The position numbers and the translations under genes were made by a program. From Prostheceraeus crozeri (Eukaryota > Platyhelminthes > Polycladida > Euryleptidae): a stretch of DNA of 64,000 bases. The notes beneath the pieces were generated by a model that was given only the letters and a program-made list of their open reading frames with translations, did no database searches and was not told where the DNA came from. The DNA lies in contig CAJQUW010012942.1 in the NCBI GenBank assembly GCA_907163375.1, forward strand, positions 118,081-182,080, written 5' to 3'. Shown here in pieces: positions 1 through 11,165 of this stretch. Numbering within the stretch: the stretch's first letter is position 1; the number at the start of each line of letters is the position of its first letter.

Positions 1-242
1 TAGGCTCTGAGCCGCCGGGTTCTGAGCATTTATCTCCCGAAATCAGTGACATAAGAAGATAAGTTATCAGAGTGTAGGTAACAGACTTGAAAACAGGTTA
101 TAGATCTGAGATTTCGTGAAATTTGCACCTTTTGCACATCTGGAAATGAGTCTTGAATAATTTGAAATATTGAAAGCTATTCGACAAATTGAATAAATAC
201 AATATAAATAAAGAATTATCACTTGATTCTCTAGAAGGGCAA

Positions 243-1482
243 TTCATACAGTAAGTATATGTAGGTAGAGCACTAGGTGACATGTCACGCTGAATTATGC
301 GTAAGTCACGCGTAAACTACGCGTAATTACACGTGACCCTAAGCATCCGTGGCTATGCGTGACATTGCTGCAACATCTGTCGGCAGTCCTGTTATATAGA
401 CTTTGCGTCTCATGTGTCTGCATCTATCAGAGGCTAAACAATGTGATAGGACCTCAATTTCATGCTCAGGGAAGACAGAACATGCTTAGCGGTTCATCCG
501 TGGTCCAAGCGGCAACGCATACAACCGTAGACGATGCGCAAACTATAAACGCTCGCCCGCGCGTATTCATAAACATTCCCCATGTTTTAACAGCATCAGA
601 CCAAGTGATTTCTGACTCTTAGTGCAGCGCGTATGTACGCGGGTAGAAGAATAGAATGTCTTTAACCACGGATGTTTGGGTGTTCCGTAACTACGCGTGA
701 ATTACGCGTGTCATCTATTATGTGTCGACTCAAAAAAGTGTTTGTATACAGTGAAATTTTTTATATCAAAAGATTCAGGCTTTTGCGGAGATTACGTTTC
801 TGCTGTCCAAAAAAAATTGTTTGAGAAGTTTTTATAAAGCTAAAGTTTTGCATATTTATATACTACCGACATAAGTAGTATGAAACCAGTTGGATATCAA
901 ATGAAATGATAATTCGCTAACAAGCATTTTAATTAAGCGGAAATTCAACTGATTATCAAGGAAATTTGAACCGCATTATGATAAAAGTTCCTGCAAGTCT
1001 TGAAGGAAAAGTGGAAATCTCATTGTGCTTCTCAGCTGAGATGTTATGTTTTTTAATTCAATTTTCAGTGGCATGATTTTATTATTCACAAGACGTCATT
1101 TCTTGAATCTGAATAATTAATATGGATCCATCTGCATCTTATAAAATTCATGGTGATCAGTTTTTTTGATTGCGATGTTTTGCTTAAGAAAATATTCTTA
1201 TAATAATAAAGTTGAGCTTTTAGTAATGGTAATCCATAGAAAACAACAATTACCTCTCCAAGTTGTCATGACATAGAGGATTTGTGGAATGCTATTCCTT
1301 ATTCCTTATTCTGCATTGCTGTCATGATCAGTCAAATTCGTGTGCATTTCTCCAAAAGTGTAGAAATTTGCTTATCTCACAGGTGGTACAGGGTCTCGTC
1401 TCATGTTCATTGAATGAAATCGAAACTGTTTACACATTGAGGATTTAATAAATGCTCTACCTAATATACTTACTCTATGAAC
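243..1482 (+). mobile_element. R1 DNA transposon copy 1 (non-autonomous, with nested insertion)
   Basis: The two ends are inverted copies of each other. The left end carries TAGGTAGAGCA at 262-272 and the right end carries its reverse complement TGCTCTACCTA at 1453-1463; the match continues outwards over about 30 bp (AGTAAGTATAT on both sides, one indel). The body from 722 (TGTCGACTCAAAAAAGTG) is repeated with divergence at 11070, 18477 and 55000, so this is a multicopy family. No transposase-like ORF is visible. The unit is interrupted between TAGGTAGAG (270) and TGTCGACTC (722) by another inverted-repeat element; the other copies have these two strings joined. Superfamily is not assignable from what I can see. 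Confidence 0.7.
271..721. mobile_element. Inverted-repeat element (MITE-like) nested in R1
   Basis: About 47 bp at 305-352 is an inverted copy of 666-712, sharing blocks such as CACGCGTA, ACTACGCGT and CATCCGTGG. The arms are rich in repeated ACGCGTAA motifs. Copies of R1 elsewhere lack this segment, so 271-721 approximates the insert. No target duplication is clear, and the ORF at 359-622 inside it matches nothing I know. Confidence 0.65.
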
Positions 1483-2938
1483 AATTTACTGATTGTGTCA
1501 CAAAGCTTCAAAAGTCGTTTGTTTAAATGACAACTTGAGTGCGCGTAATCATGGCAATCGCGGAAACAAGCTCTGCTACATTCAATGATGCGAATTACGT
1601 AAATGTACGTTGTGATCAAATGTTCCGCTCCGTGAAACAGCAAACACCTACAAGTAAAGTACAAATGGTGACCTAATTTCACCTTGTATGACTGTTTTCA
1701 ACCGGATATAGTCAATATGTCATCCTTTAAACATCAAAAATAGAATTTTTAGTCAAGGGAACAGCTTTAATTTTATGCGCATGTCATGTATTTCACGGAT
1801 TACTTGTATGCAATACTTGTTACATATTATAAATGATGCTTTCATCATTTCGAAAAGTGTGCATGAGATTTTTATGTTCAATTCTTATTTTAATCGTCAT
1901 AGGTGAGTGTTCGAAGATCTGATCCGCAAGTTTAATTTTCAAATGATTTTCCGATCCACGGCCTTCGCTCGTAAAAAATTGAACACAATGTAAGGAGCAT
2001 TTCAAGTCTTTCCTTGAAATCTTCTTTTTTGCGCACTTTCGTAGCAGTCTTTATGTGGTCTCTGTGCACTTTTTGTTAGCCTGAGTTACTGAGTAAGTTT
2101 GTCAGCAAAAATTTTAACAGTCATTTTTCTATAAAAGTTGTTCATGCATCTCCAATTCCAAACACGTCTCCTTTAATTGTAGAATAATTAGGGCAGTCTG
2201 ATTTTAATTAATTTTTATATATAATATAATGTACAACAATATATTTCGCCTATCAAAATTATAGTCATTGTTAAAAGGATATGAGAGACGATGAGAATGA
2301 CTACACTTTTGATACCCGAAATAATTTGAGAGGATTTTGCAAATATTTTCATGAATATAAATGTAACTAAATGTATAATTAATCTGTTGCATTGCTAGAA
2401 TACAGAAAGCAAGCTCTTTCTCATTCACTCAATGTACACAGGTTGTGCGTGAAATATTGTGTCCTCTTTGATTCAAGATAGAAAGAAGACTAATAACATC
2501 ACAAGTTAAGATTAAAAACTTTTTGTCATTTTTGGCAACCACTTTTCAACTAGAATCAACTAACTATTTTCGTCAATTCTCCTGATTTTAATTTGTATGC
2601 TCTAAAGAACATTTCGCACGAGTCACATCTTTGGATATTGAAAACATACAAGTGTCCGTCACATAATGATTAGCTTCAATTAAATGGATATCGTAGTTCA
2701 CCATTTTACGAGAAGTGACCAAAACCTATCTAGGAGTCCATGTCTAAAGGTCTCAATTTGTATTTGCCTTGTTTATTGAGTCTTAAGATATCTACTGATT
2801 TTCTTTACCGTAGAATTTCTTCATTTATGATTGTATGCGTTATATAGACTACTATCGTTCATTGAATAAAGATTTATAATAATAGTTAACAACAATGAGA
2901 TTAAATACACGATAGATCAGATTGCCATGCAAAAGGTG
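1483..2938. other. No gene recognised
   Basis: AT-rich sequence with only short chance ORFs. I see no splice-bounded coding segment, tandem repeat or transposon end here. Confidence 0.5.
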
Positions 2939-3010
2939 TGCGGCTGGTAGGATTCGAACCTACGACCAAGGTTAACTAGACCTGTGCTCTAACCAACTGA
3001 GCTACGAGGC
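2939..3010 (-). tRNA. tRNA-Thr(AGT)-like gene or tRNA-derived relic
   Basis: Read on the minus strand this begins GCCTCGTAGCTCAGTTGG. It has a D-arm with an A-box-like TAGCTCAGTTGG, an anticodon arm with loop CTAGTTA (anticodon AGT at 2975-2977, threonine), and a perfect T-arm GTAGG-TTCGAAT-CCTAC with the B box. A T4 run (pol III terminator) follows within about 10 bases. The acceptor stem is poor: GCCTCGT pairs with the 3' strand CAGCCGC at only about three positions, and the anticodon stem has one mismatch. It could be a decayed tRNA or the head of a tRNA-derived SINE. Confidence 0.55.
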
Positions 3011-4104
3011 ACTTACGCGACTCTGTCAATTGGCAGGATCAAACCCTCACCAAGGCAATAATAATCAATGAATAAATAGCACGTCACAATTGAGACCGCC
3101 GACATTAAGGCAAGTGTTTGGAAATTCATAATGCACAACCAAGGCATATTCTCAGAACAGATGATTCATTGTAAATTTTCGTGAATACGGATGGTTTGAA
3201 CATGTTGGTTACTTTCAACTTCATGCAATGTCTTGTAAAGACCTTACATTATCCATTTCTAGGAATCGTTCTCATTTGGTTTTTATTTCATTCACAGAGC
3301 GCTCACGAAGCTCCGTTGCTGTTGATGTAAGTTGCGAGGATGTAAGATTTTGAGTTTAGTTATTTCGGGGGAAGCGATGAAGTATTATACTGCGACCTTT
3401 CTCATTACTGCTATCATACGTTTGCAATGAAAATGCTGAACAAATGTTCGGCATCGTCTAGCTTGGACAGGAAAATTGATGGAAAGATTGCAAACGTGAT
3501 TGCTAAAATTGACAGTTATTCGCCAATTGTACACTTTCTGTGAAAAATTTGAAGAGCTAACTGTCCAGGTGTTAAATGTCTAGGAGTCTATGGGTAAATT
3601 GAGCAATATTACAGAAGGGTCATAGATGTGAGATTGTCAGAATCAATAATACTTCCGGCTAGATATCTATAGTTTGTTGCATAGCTCTTTACCATCTAAT
3701 GTCTCAAGTCTCTCCAATGACCACTGAATACACTGTTCTAATGTCTGTGTTCTTTGTTCTAATGTGTTTCAATGAAGAGAGCAATAATAGCTATTTACGA
3801 AACTGTGCATGATCCGCAGTCATCTGCGCGTCATCACTACATCAGTCGTCTGTCGCTCCAACATCAGCAGCCAAACATGCAGAAATGACTAAGGTGAAGA
3901 ATTGAAACGACTATGGTGATGGGACCCTCAACAGCACGGCTCATCACCGATCTTGGAAGGCTTGTAACATCTGTCACAAATGATCTAAGAGAAGCCACTT
4001 GGCTGAGGCAGAGGATCAGCATTAACATACAAAGGGGAAACGCAACGACGATTGTTGCCGGCTCTGGGCAGGCATCAATGAAATAATACCGCATACCATT
4101 CACT
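3011..4104. other. No gene recognised
   Basis: No recognisable coding exon. A minus-strand ORF at 3864-4103 has hydrophobic patches but no family signature and is probably chance. Confidence 0.5.
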
Positions 4105-4538
4105 ACAATAGCATTCTAAGAGTTAGATATCTTAAATGCCCGAGCCCGTAAGGTGAGTGCTATTTCAATCTAACGAGTTCGAATGCTATGATGAAGCAAT
4201 CTCATGCACGAGTTGCGTAGAGGATTTCACTTGCCGGCGTGCTATGATGATCAAGGACAGGTTGTACATGTCTATGATCATTGAATAGAAATTTAGCTTC
4301 ATCAATCGTGAAAATATCTATTCACAGATCTAGTCTATACTAAAGCAGGACAAGAGCACTACACCATTTCCAGTTTAATTTCAGACAACATCAACTATAT
4401 TTCAGATATCATCACTTTAATTTCAGATGCATCAGTTTAATTTCAGTCCCCGTCACCTATATTTCAGATATGGTAATTTATATTTCAGACAAGGTCAATT
4501 TAATTTCAGATATTTTTTGTGCTCTATATTCATAAAAC

Positions 4539-4739
4539 ATGACTGCGCTTATTGATCCATTGGGGCCTACTGTTCTTGACATACAAAAATTGAAAGCGCT
4601 GATGCAGCAGACAGGCCCATCATATCACAACTATGCGCATGCATCTTCATGCAAATGCACGTTGAAAAAAGAAGCTTGTATTCGCAATCTGGAATCAGTG
4701 TCTCCTTTGGACATGAAATGCTTCGAAGCAATCATATGA
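4539..4739 (+). CDS. Small unassigned ORF inside the Tc1-type transposon
   Basis: A 66-codon ORF between the left subterminal array and the end of the transposase, on the opposite strand to the transposase. Tc1-type elements normally carry only the transposase. It has no recognisable domain, five cysteines and no signal peptide. It is most likely chance, and is listed only because its position inside a clearly bounded element makes a comparison between copies easy. Confidence 0.12.
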   Translation: MTALIDPLGPTVLDIQKLKALMQQTGPSYHNYAHASSCKCTLKKEACIRNLESVSPLDMKCFEAII

Positions 4740-4924
4740 CACTATAGCATATATATTCTCTGCTTTTATTATAATTCCTTGTATATCGCTACTCCTCCCA
4801 TACTGTTTTTCCCTGAAGACTTGAACATAGATGATAAAACTACATTTCGCTTGCATCACTTGCTATATATTTGCATTTCAAACTACATTTGAACACAAAA
4901 AACTTTTCAAAAAGTCATCAAAAG

Positions 4925-6090
4925 TCACATGCCGACTTGCATATCTTGCAAGTCTATGGCTCTCGAATGGAAGGACAGAGAATGATTGAAGCAACGAAGA
5001 CAGTCTTGCATTGATACTTGCGTCACAGCATGATTGACTTCGTCTTCCAATCGGCGCATTCTTTGCTCACCAAGGGGTATTTCTCCTGCCGTAACTGGAG
5101 GATTGCCCAATGCAGTCTTGACATGATTCTTTATTTTGCTCCAAATATTCTCAATTGGATTAAGCATACACGAATAAGGAGATAGTCTAACCAATTCTGC
5201 ACCATTGAATTCAGGTTCTTCAAAGACCCTTTCAAATCGACAATGGCATGGGGCATTGTCGGAAATCACAACTATACAGAATTCAAATCATGTCCGGCAG
5301 AGCTGTCCGCTCTCAGCATGGAGCGAAGCCACTCATTGGCGTCATCGGCCTTAAAATTGCCTCGACGCGTGGTAAAGCCAGTCAGTCCAGTGGACGTCAT
5401 CCCTGAGATTAGGTGTAAATTTGGACCTTTTGAATTTGGCAGAATTATTTTTGCCCGATCACCTCGGCGAGACCAACCTTTTGTCCTTTTGCAAAACAGG
5501 TTGAAGTTTGTTTCGTCAACGAATATCAGCTGACTGCCGTCTCTTAGGTACTCCGACATCTGAAGACAACATTCTCTCCTCTTAGTCTTGTTTTGATCGC
5601 TGTTCATTGACTGTGGCTCTTTATGGATTTTCTTCAATGTCATGATATGACCATCCAAAAAATTGCCAACAGTGGAGACAGAGAAGGAGGTGCTGAACGC
5701 TTGGCGAATCCTTTCTGCAGCCTGCTTCAGGGTCGTTTGACTGTTCTCTTCAAACCATGAGATTACGGTTTGTATCTGCTCAGGTGAAAGCTTTTTCGTC
5801 TTGTATCCACCACGTTTCTTGAATTGAATTCGATTTTGACGAATCCAATGATACGCTGTCTTCTTGTTGATTTTTAGCAAACGTGCTGTACCTATCCAGT
5901 CGTCACCATTGTCAGCTGCAGAAAGGATTTGCTCTCTATCAGTTAATGAATGCCTTGAGTAGCTGCCTCTCACTGTTGGCTCATCCACACTGTCGTCAAT
6001 GCTTAACGTGTCAGACATCTTGTCATCAGAAAATCCTGCCAAATTGTGATTTAAAGCATTTGAAATCTGATCACAATATTTGAAATACAA
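4925..6090 (-). pseudogene. IS630/Tc1-type DD35E transposase, one frameshift
   Basis: Cut-and-paste transposase of the 4362-6303 element. The first reading frame (6090 down to 5272) starts with an acidic leader, then a helix-turn-helix region (HSLTDREQIL, then TAYHWIRQNRIQFKKRGG), then linker helices, then the first catalytic Asp in IFVDETNF. It ends at a stop just after HDLNSV. The protein continues in another frame from about 5275 with IVVISDNAPCH (second Asp) and SCMLNPIENIW (catalytic Glu). I count 35 residues between Asp2 and Glu, giving DD35E, the spacing of some IS630-type rather than classical Tc1 (DD34E) elements. Joined length would be about 390 residues, normal for the family. A one-base loss around 5272-5278 explains the break; a sequencing error is possible. 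All other catalytic landmarks are intact. Confidence 0.88.
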
Positions 6091-6374
6091 ATGCTTTGAA
6101 AATTTTCGAGGATATCTACCTCAGACAGGTAGCAGATGAAATATAATTGATATCTTCTGAAATTAAAATGATGATATATGAAATATATCTGACATTGTCT
6201 GAAATATAACTGACCATTCTGAAATTAAAGTGATGATATCTGAAATATAACTGATCAATCTGAAATTAAAATGACTATGTCTGAAATTAAACTGGAAATG
6301 GTGTAGTAATTGGCATAGATGGCGCTCCTTCCAGTGCAGTGGGGTAAATCATAGAAATTTACAATACCATAGAA

Positions 6375-6480
6375 AGTCCTTGAATGGAAATTGCATGAAA
6401 ATTATGGCACACGTCGGGGGAACTTAGTTGGGGCAAAATGCAAATTGTACGAGCTGGTCTCCATGTTTTCTGATTGGCAT
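6375..6480. repeat. Fragment related to the inverted-repeat element at 58.5 kb
   Basis: GAATGGAAATTGCATG, ATGGCACA and the block GGGGGAACTTAGTTGGGGCA match the element at 58473-58680 (the last block in inverted sense at 58620-58645). Only part of that element is present. Confidence 0.4.
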
Positions 6481-7165
6481 TTATATTTATCAAGCCAATT
6501 TGTGATCTGCATAGTTGCCCCTTCTGTTTTAGAAACTTGGCCTTCTAAAATAATAGAGAAAAATAGTTGCCCCTTGTCCAAAGACCGTGTACACAAAAGC
6601 AATGATGTATTTACAAGATACTGCAGCGACAGAATGACAAAGAAGGAAGTCCTTTGAAACTTTCTGTATGTTCATCACTTAGAAATATCGCTCCTATAAT
6701 CTATCAGGAGTATAATCAGACACATATGCAACTTGTAATGTCGATTTGCAGAACATAAATTACTCCAGCTTGAAATTAGAGCCCAAGAAATCTTCGACTA
6801 TTCATTTTACTTTAAAGGGCTTCCCCGTTCATTATATTTGAACAATTTTCAAAATTTTTGCATGCTTTCGAATATCAGTTTCCAAAATATCATCACACTA
6901 TATTACATAGTGATATATCACTATATTCATCACTATATTCAGTGATTAATTGAAAAGTTCCAGCGTCATTTTACTTATCTGAGAATGATTGTAAGTAAAG
7001 AGGCTTTCAGTGTGTTAATTCTAAAAAAGTGCTAGGTTTCTTAGCTGCTTGACAGAGAAATGATCCAATAATAAGAACTTTTATCTGTGAATTCTTTAGA
7101 TTATTTTACAATCAGTACACCGACCACTTTCAATCATGACTCTGTGAACCAAATTTTAATTTGCA

Positions 7166-7250
7166 ATAAATAAAGCGATAGGATATCTGTGACACATGCA
7201 CGGAGACAAATAAAGACTTGCACTCCTTGAAATTTATGCACTCTTTTGAA
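7166..7250 (+). repeat. Dispersed repeat, inverted copy at 54035-54122
   Basis: About 80 bp including AAATAAAGCGATAGGAT and ACGGAGACAAATAAAGACT matches the reverse complement of 54035-54122. In the 54 kb copy it lies directly next to the R2 repeat, so it is probably the far end of the same dispersed unit, separated here by inserted DNA. Confidence 0.6.
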
Positions 7251-7852
7251 AACATAAACTTCATTATGATTGTGTTAAATGATTTATAAATGATTGTGTT
7301 CACATACTGATAACGGCTCAGAGATAAAGAAGTAATGGATGGTATTCGGAGTTTGAAAGAGACTCTTCTAGAGACTGTTGAATCCGATAGAAACCGTGAA
7401 AGGAAGTTTTATCCGATAGAAAGGAAGAGAGCTGAATGAAAAAGTGCAAACAATGACAAAGCTCACCTGTTCTGTCCGTTGTTTGAGGGAATTGTGAAGG
7501 AAGGTTAGACGATGTGCACCGCTACTCCGATGCAGAGCGAATGGAAACTTGAGGAGTATTCATTCAATCATTATCCAATTGTTCAATTAAAATTCAAATA
7601 ATTCTTCAATTCATCCTCTGCTGAGCTCAGCGTGGGCGGAGGGAGAGACTTCATTCATGAAGTTGAAAATGAATGAATTTCAAAGTTGGTGAACTTGCAC
7701 AGGTACATCGTAGAACTATTAAATGAAAGGAAATAAGTTCAATGAAAGATGAAACAGTCTAATTTTTTTCTCTTGTCCTCCTGCAGCTTGTAAGATTGAA
7801 ATCTTCGGATCGGTAGATGAAGAACCATTATCACATAGAGTAAGCATTTTGA

Positions 7853-10369
7853 TAGGACTTTGATTCCGACTCCAGGCGTTGACAGGATTGCGACTACGGG
7901 GGTTGATAGGACTACGACTCCGGTGTTTGATAGGACTCCCACTCCGGGGGTTGATAGGACTCCGACTCCGTGGTTTGATTGGAATCCGACTCCAGAGGTT
8001 GATAGGAATCCAACTCCGACTCCGGGGGTTGATAGGATTCCGACTCCGTGCTTTGATTGGAATCCGACTCCAGAGGTTGATAGGAATCCAACTCCGACTC
8101 CGGGGGTTGATAGGATTCCGACTCCGACTCCTGGCGTTGATAGGACTCCGACTCCGACTCCGATGGTTGATAGGACTCCGACTCCTAGGGTTGATAGGAC
8201 TACGACTCCTAGGGTTGATAGGACTCCGACTACGGGGGTTGATAGGACTCCGACTCCGACTCCGGAGGTTGATAGGACTCCGACTCTGACTCCGGGGTTT
8301 GATAGGACTCCGACTCCAGGCGATGATAGGACTCCGACTCCTAGGGTTGACAGGACCCGACTCCGGAGGTTGATAGGACTCCGACTCTGACTCCGGGGTT
8401 TGATAGGTCTCCGACTCCAGGCGATGATAGGACTCCGACTCCGACTCCGGAGGTTGATAGGACTCCGACTCTGACTCCGGGGTTTGATAGGTCTCCGACT
8501 CCAGGCGATGATAGGACTCCGACTCCGACTCCGGAGGTTGATAGGACTCCGACTCTGACTCCGGGGTTTGATAGGTCTCCGACTCTGACTCCAGGCGATG
8601 ATAGGACTCCGACTCCTAGGGTTGATAGGACTCCGACTCCGACGGTAGATAGGACTCCGACTCCGGGGGTTGATAGGACTCCGACTCCGGGGGTTGATAG
8701 GACTCCGACTCCGGGGGTTGATAGGACTCCGACTCCGGGGGTTGATAGGACTCCGACTCCGGGGGTTGATAGGATTCCGACTCCGGTGGTTGATAGGACT
8801 CCGACTACGGGGGTTGATAGGACTCCGACTCCGACGGTAGATAGGACTCCGACTCCGGGGGTTGATAGGACTCCGACTCCGGGGGTTGATAGGACTCCGA
8901 CTCCGGGGGTTGATAGGACTCCGACTCCGGGGGTTGATAGGACTCCGACTCCGGGGGTTGATAGGATTCCGACTCCGGTGGTTGATAGGACTCCGACTCC
9001 GACGGTAGATAGGACTCCGACTCCGGGGGTTGATAGGATTCCGACTCCGGTGGTTGATAGGACTACGACTCCGGGGGTTGATAGGACTTCGACTCCGGGG
9101 GTTGATAGGACTCCGACTCCGGGGGTTGATAGGATTCCGACTCCGAGGGTTGATAGGACTACGACTCCGGGGGTTGATAGGATTCCGACTCCGACGGTTG
9201 ATAGGACTCCGACTCCGGTGGTTGATAGGACTACGACTCCGGGGGTTGATAGGACTTCGACTACGACTCCGGGGTTGATAGGACTCCGACTCCGAGGGTT
9301 GATAGGATTCCGACTCCGACGGTAGATAGGACTACGACTCCGGGGGTTGATAGGATTCCGACTCCGACGGTTGATAGGACTACGACTCCGGGGGTTGATA
9401 GGACTCCGACTCCGGGGGTTGATAGGATTCCGACTCCGACGGTTGATAGGACTACGACTCCGGGGGTTGATAGGACACCGACTCCGAGGGTTGATAGGAT
9501 TCCGACTCCGACGGTAGATAGGACTACGACTCCGGGGGTTGATAGGATTCCGACTCCGACGGTTGATAGGACTACGACTCCGGGGGTTGATAGGACTCCG
9601 ACTCCGGGGGTTGATAGGACTCCGACTCCGGGGGTTGATAGGACTTCGACTCCGGGGGTTGATAGGACTCCGACTCCGACTCCGGGGGTTGATAGGACTC
9701 CGACTCCGGGGGTTGATTGGACTCCGACTCCGGAGGTTGATAGGACTCCGACTACGACTCCGGGGGTTGATAGGACTCCGACTCCGGGGGTTGATTGGAC
9801 TCCGACTCCGGAGGTTGATAGGACTCCAACTCCGCGGGTATTTAGGACTCCGACTCCAGGCGTTGATAGGACTCCGACTCCGTGGGTTGATAGGACACCG
9901 ACTCCGAGGGTTGACAGGATTCCGACTCCGACGACGGTAGATAGGACTACGACTCCGGGGGTTGATAGGACTCCGACTCCGGGGGTTGATAGGACTTCGA
10001 CTCCGGGGGTTGATAGGACTCCGACTCCGACTCCGGGGGTTGATAGGACTACGACTACGACTCCGGGGGTTGATAGGACTCCGACTCCGGGGGTTGATAG
10101 GACTCCGACTCCGGGGGTTGATAGGACACCGACTCCGAGGGTTGACAGGACTGCGACTCCGACTCCGCGGGTATTTAGGACTCCGACTCCGGGGGTTGAT
10201 AGGACACCGACTCCGGGGGTTGATAGGACACCGACTCCGGGGGTTGATAGGACTCCGACTCCGGGGGTTGATAGTATTTCGACTCAGAGGGTTGATAGGA
10301 CTACGACTCCGACTCCGAGGGTTGATAGTACTCCGACTCCGGGGGTTGATTGGACTCCGACTCCAGGTG
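7853..10369. repeat. 24-bp minisatellite array, about 100 units
   Basis: The unit is close to GGGTTGATAGGACTCCGACTCCGG, repeated over about 2.5 kb. Variation includes 6-bp (CCGACT) expansions giving 30-bp units, and C/A or C/T changes giving ACTACGACT, ATTCCGACT and so on. Higher-order structure is visible: an 84-87-bp three-unit block containing GGGGTTTGATAGGTCTCC recurs near 8395, 8482 and 8565, and the rare variant CCGCGGGTATTTAGGACT occurs at about 9831 and 10166. Because the period is a multiple of three and the unit lacks stops in several frames, long ORFs appear on both strands. Confidence 0.97.
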
Positions 10370-10419
10370 GCAACTATATAAAGCCTAGTTTTTTTTGAAA
10401 AGCTGTCAACCTGCATCAT
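8341..10419 (-). other. Long ORF produced by the minisatellite, probably not a gene
   Basis: A 692-codon frame reads as repeats of SPINPRSR in its first half and of GVGVLSTP after a one-base slip near 9265. Equally repetitive frames run on the plus strand (GVDRTPTP, LIGLRLRG). Only the first 18 or so residues lie outside the array. The SR-rich look is a by-product of the unit sequence. I treat it as non-coding unless transcripts show otherwise. Confidence 0.7.
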
Positions 10420-10969
10420 GGATCATTATAGGCTTGCCTGAACCTATCTTTAGTGATCATTGCTTTATCAATTATCAATCATTTTCGATAAAAGTTTATC
10501 AAATGTCGCTTTCAGTTGGATGCAAACGACTCGGCTCCTCCCATCTTGTTGATGTGTGCCTCACTCGTTCTTTCTCCTGTCTCTACCAGGCAGGAAAATC
10601 CCCATCCTTCTCCAAAAAATATGAGGACACTTTCGATTTGAATATGCGCTTTAGAGGAGCCATCACACACGATTAACGTGAGGGTAAGATGTAATGTTCT
10701 CAAACAAACTAGTATTTCATTTTTGTCTCTGATGTGATCTTTGGTGTGTAGGTGTGATCGAGGCTAGGAAGGCTTGTCTTCTCCACTAAATCACCGAGTG
10801 AAAAGACAATCCTTTTTTCACTATCACGGTTCATTCCCTCAACTATTACAAGCTTTGCATTCAGCAGTGTCTCTGTACTTTTGTTTGACGGAGAAAGTTG
10901 ACATCAAGAGAGTGACATCTACGTACGAGAATAAATAATTTGTTTGTATTACGTTTCGGGTCTAGTTAT

Positions 10970-11046
10970 AGGCCGGAGTCCGGAGTCCTATCATTTGATA
11001 GGACTCCGACTCCAGCAAAAATGATAGGACTCCGGGACTCCGACTC
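10970..11046. repeat. Isolated degenerate units of the minisatellite
   Basis: Three partial units (GATAGGACTCCGACTCC and an inverted GGAGTCCTATCA) lie 600 bp beyond the array. The first pair forms a hairpin around CATTTG. Confidence 0.75.
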
Positions 11047-11069
11047 CGCATTCCTGGTAAGGATATAGC

Positions 11070-11165
11070 AGGTAGAGTGTCGACTCAAAGTGTCTGTATA
11101 CAGTGAAAATTTATAAATAAAAGATTCAGCTTTTTGCGGAGACAACGTTCCTCCGCATCAAAAAA
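11070..11165 (+). mobile_element. R1 transposon fragment (left end)
   Basis: CAGGTAGAGTGTCGACTCAA followed by GTGTCTGTATACAGTGAAAA and AAAAGATTCAGC matches the left end of R1 at 262-800 and 18477-18560. Here TAGAG and TGTCGAC are contiguous, showing the state without the nested insert. Confidence 0.75.

Larger units (their letters stand above)
4362..6303 (-). mobile_element. Tc1/mariner (IS630-like) DNA transposon with subterminal repeat arrays
   Basis: The 23-bp termini are perfect inverted repeats: the left starts CACCATTTCCAGTTTAATTT and the right is its reverse complement. A TA dinucleotide lies immediately outside each end (4360-4361 and 6304-6305), the normal Tc1/mariner target duplication. 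Inside each end is an array of about 21-bp units alternating TTTAATTTCAGA and TATATTTCAGA, roughly seven units on the left (4371-4512) and eight on the right (6130-6300, inverted), probably transposase-binding sites. The single transposase gene is on the minus strand and is frameshifted. The empty-site copy at 54.2 kb supports the boundaries. Confidence 0.9.
4105..6345 (+). repeat. Dispersed repeat R2 copy 1, split by the Tc1-type transposon
   Basis: Sequence 4105-4360 followed by 6306-6345 matches the reverse complement of 54150-54475, with long shared blocks such as ATTGCTTCATCATAGCATTC (minus sense) and GGCATAGATNGCGCTCCTTCCAGTGCA. The copy at 54 kb is continuous, so the two halves here were one sequence before insertion of the 4362-6303 element. 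Confidence 0.75.

Noticed and set aside
6391..6657. Overlapping plus and minus ORFs after the Tc1-type element
   Set aside because: They lie in repeat-derived sequence shared with a non-coding element at 58.5 kb and match no family.
7853..10369. Regular repeats considered as a CRISPR array
   Set aside because: Units are contiguous without unique spacers, there are no cas genes, and the window is animal nuclear DNA.
7860..10381. Plus-strand octapeptide-repeat ORFs (GVDRTPTP, LIGLRLRG) as antifreeze- or silk-like proteins
   Set aside because: The same array is open in several frames on both strands because the period is 24; no signal peptide or flanking exon was found.
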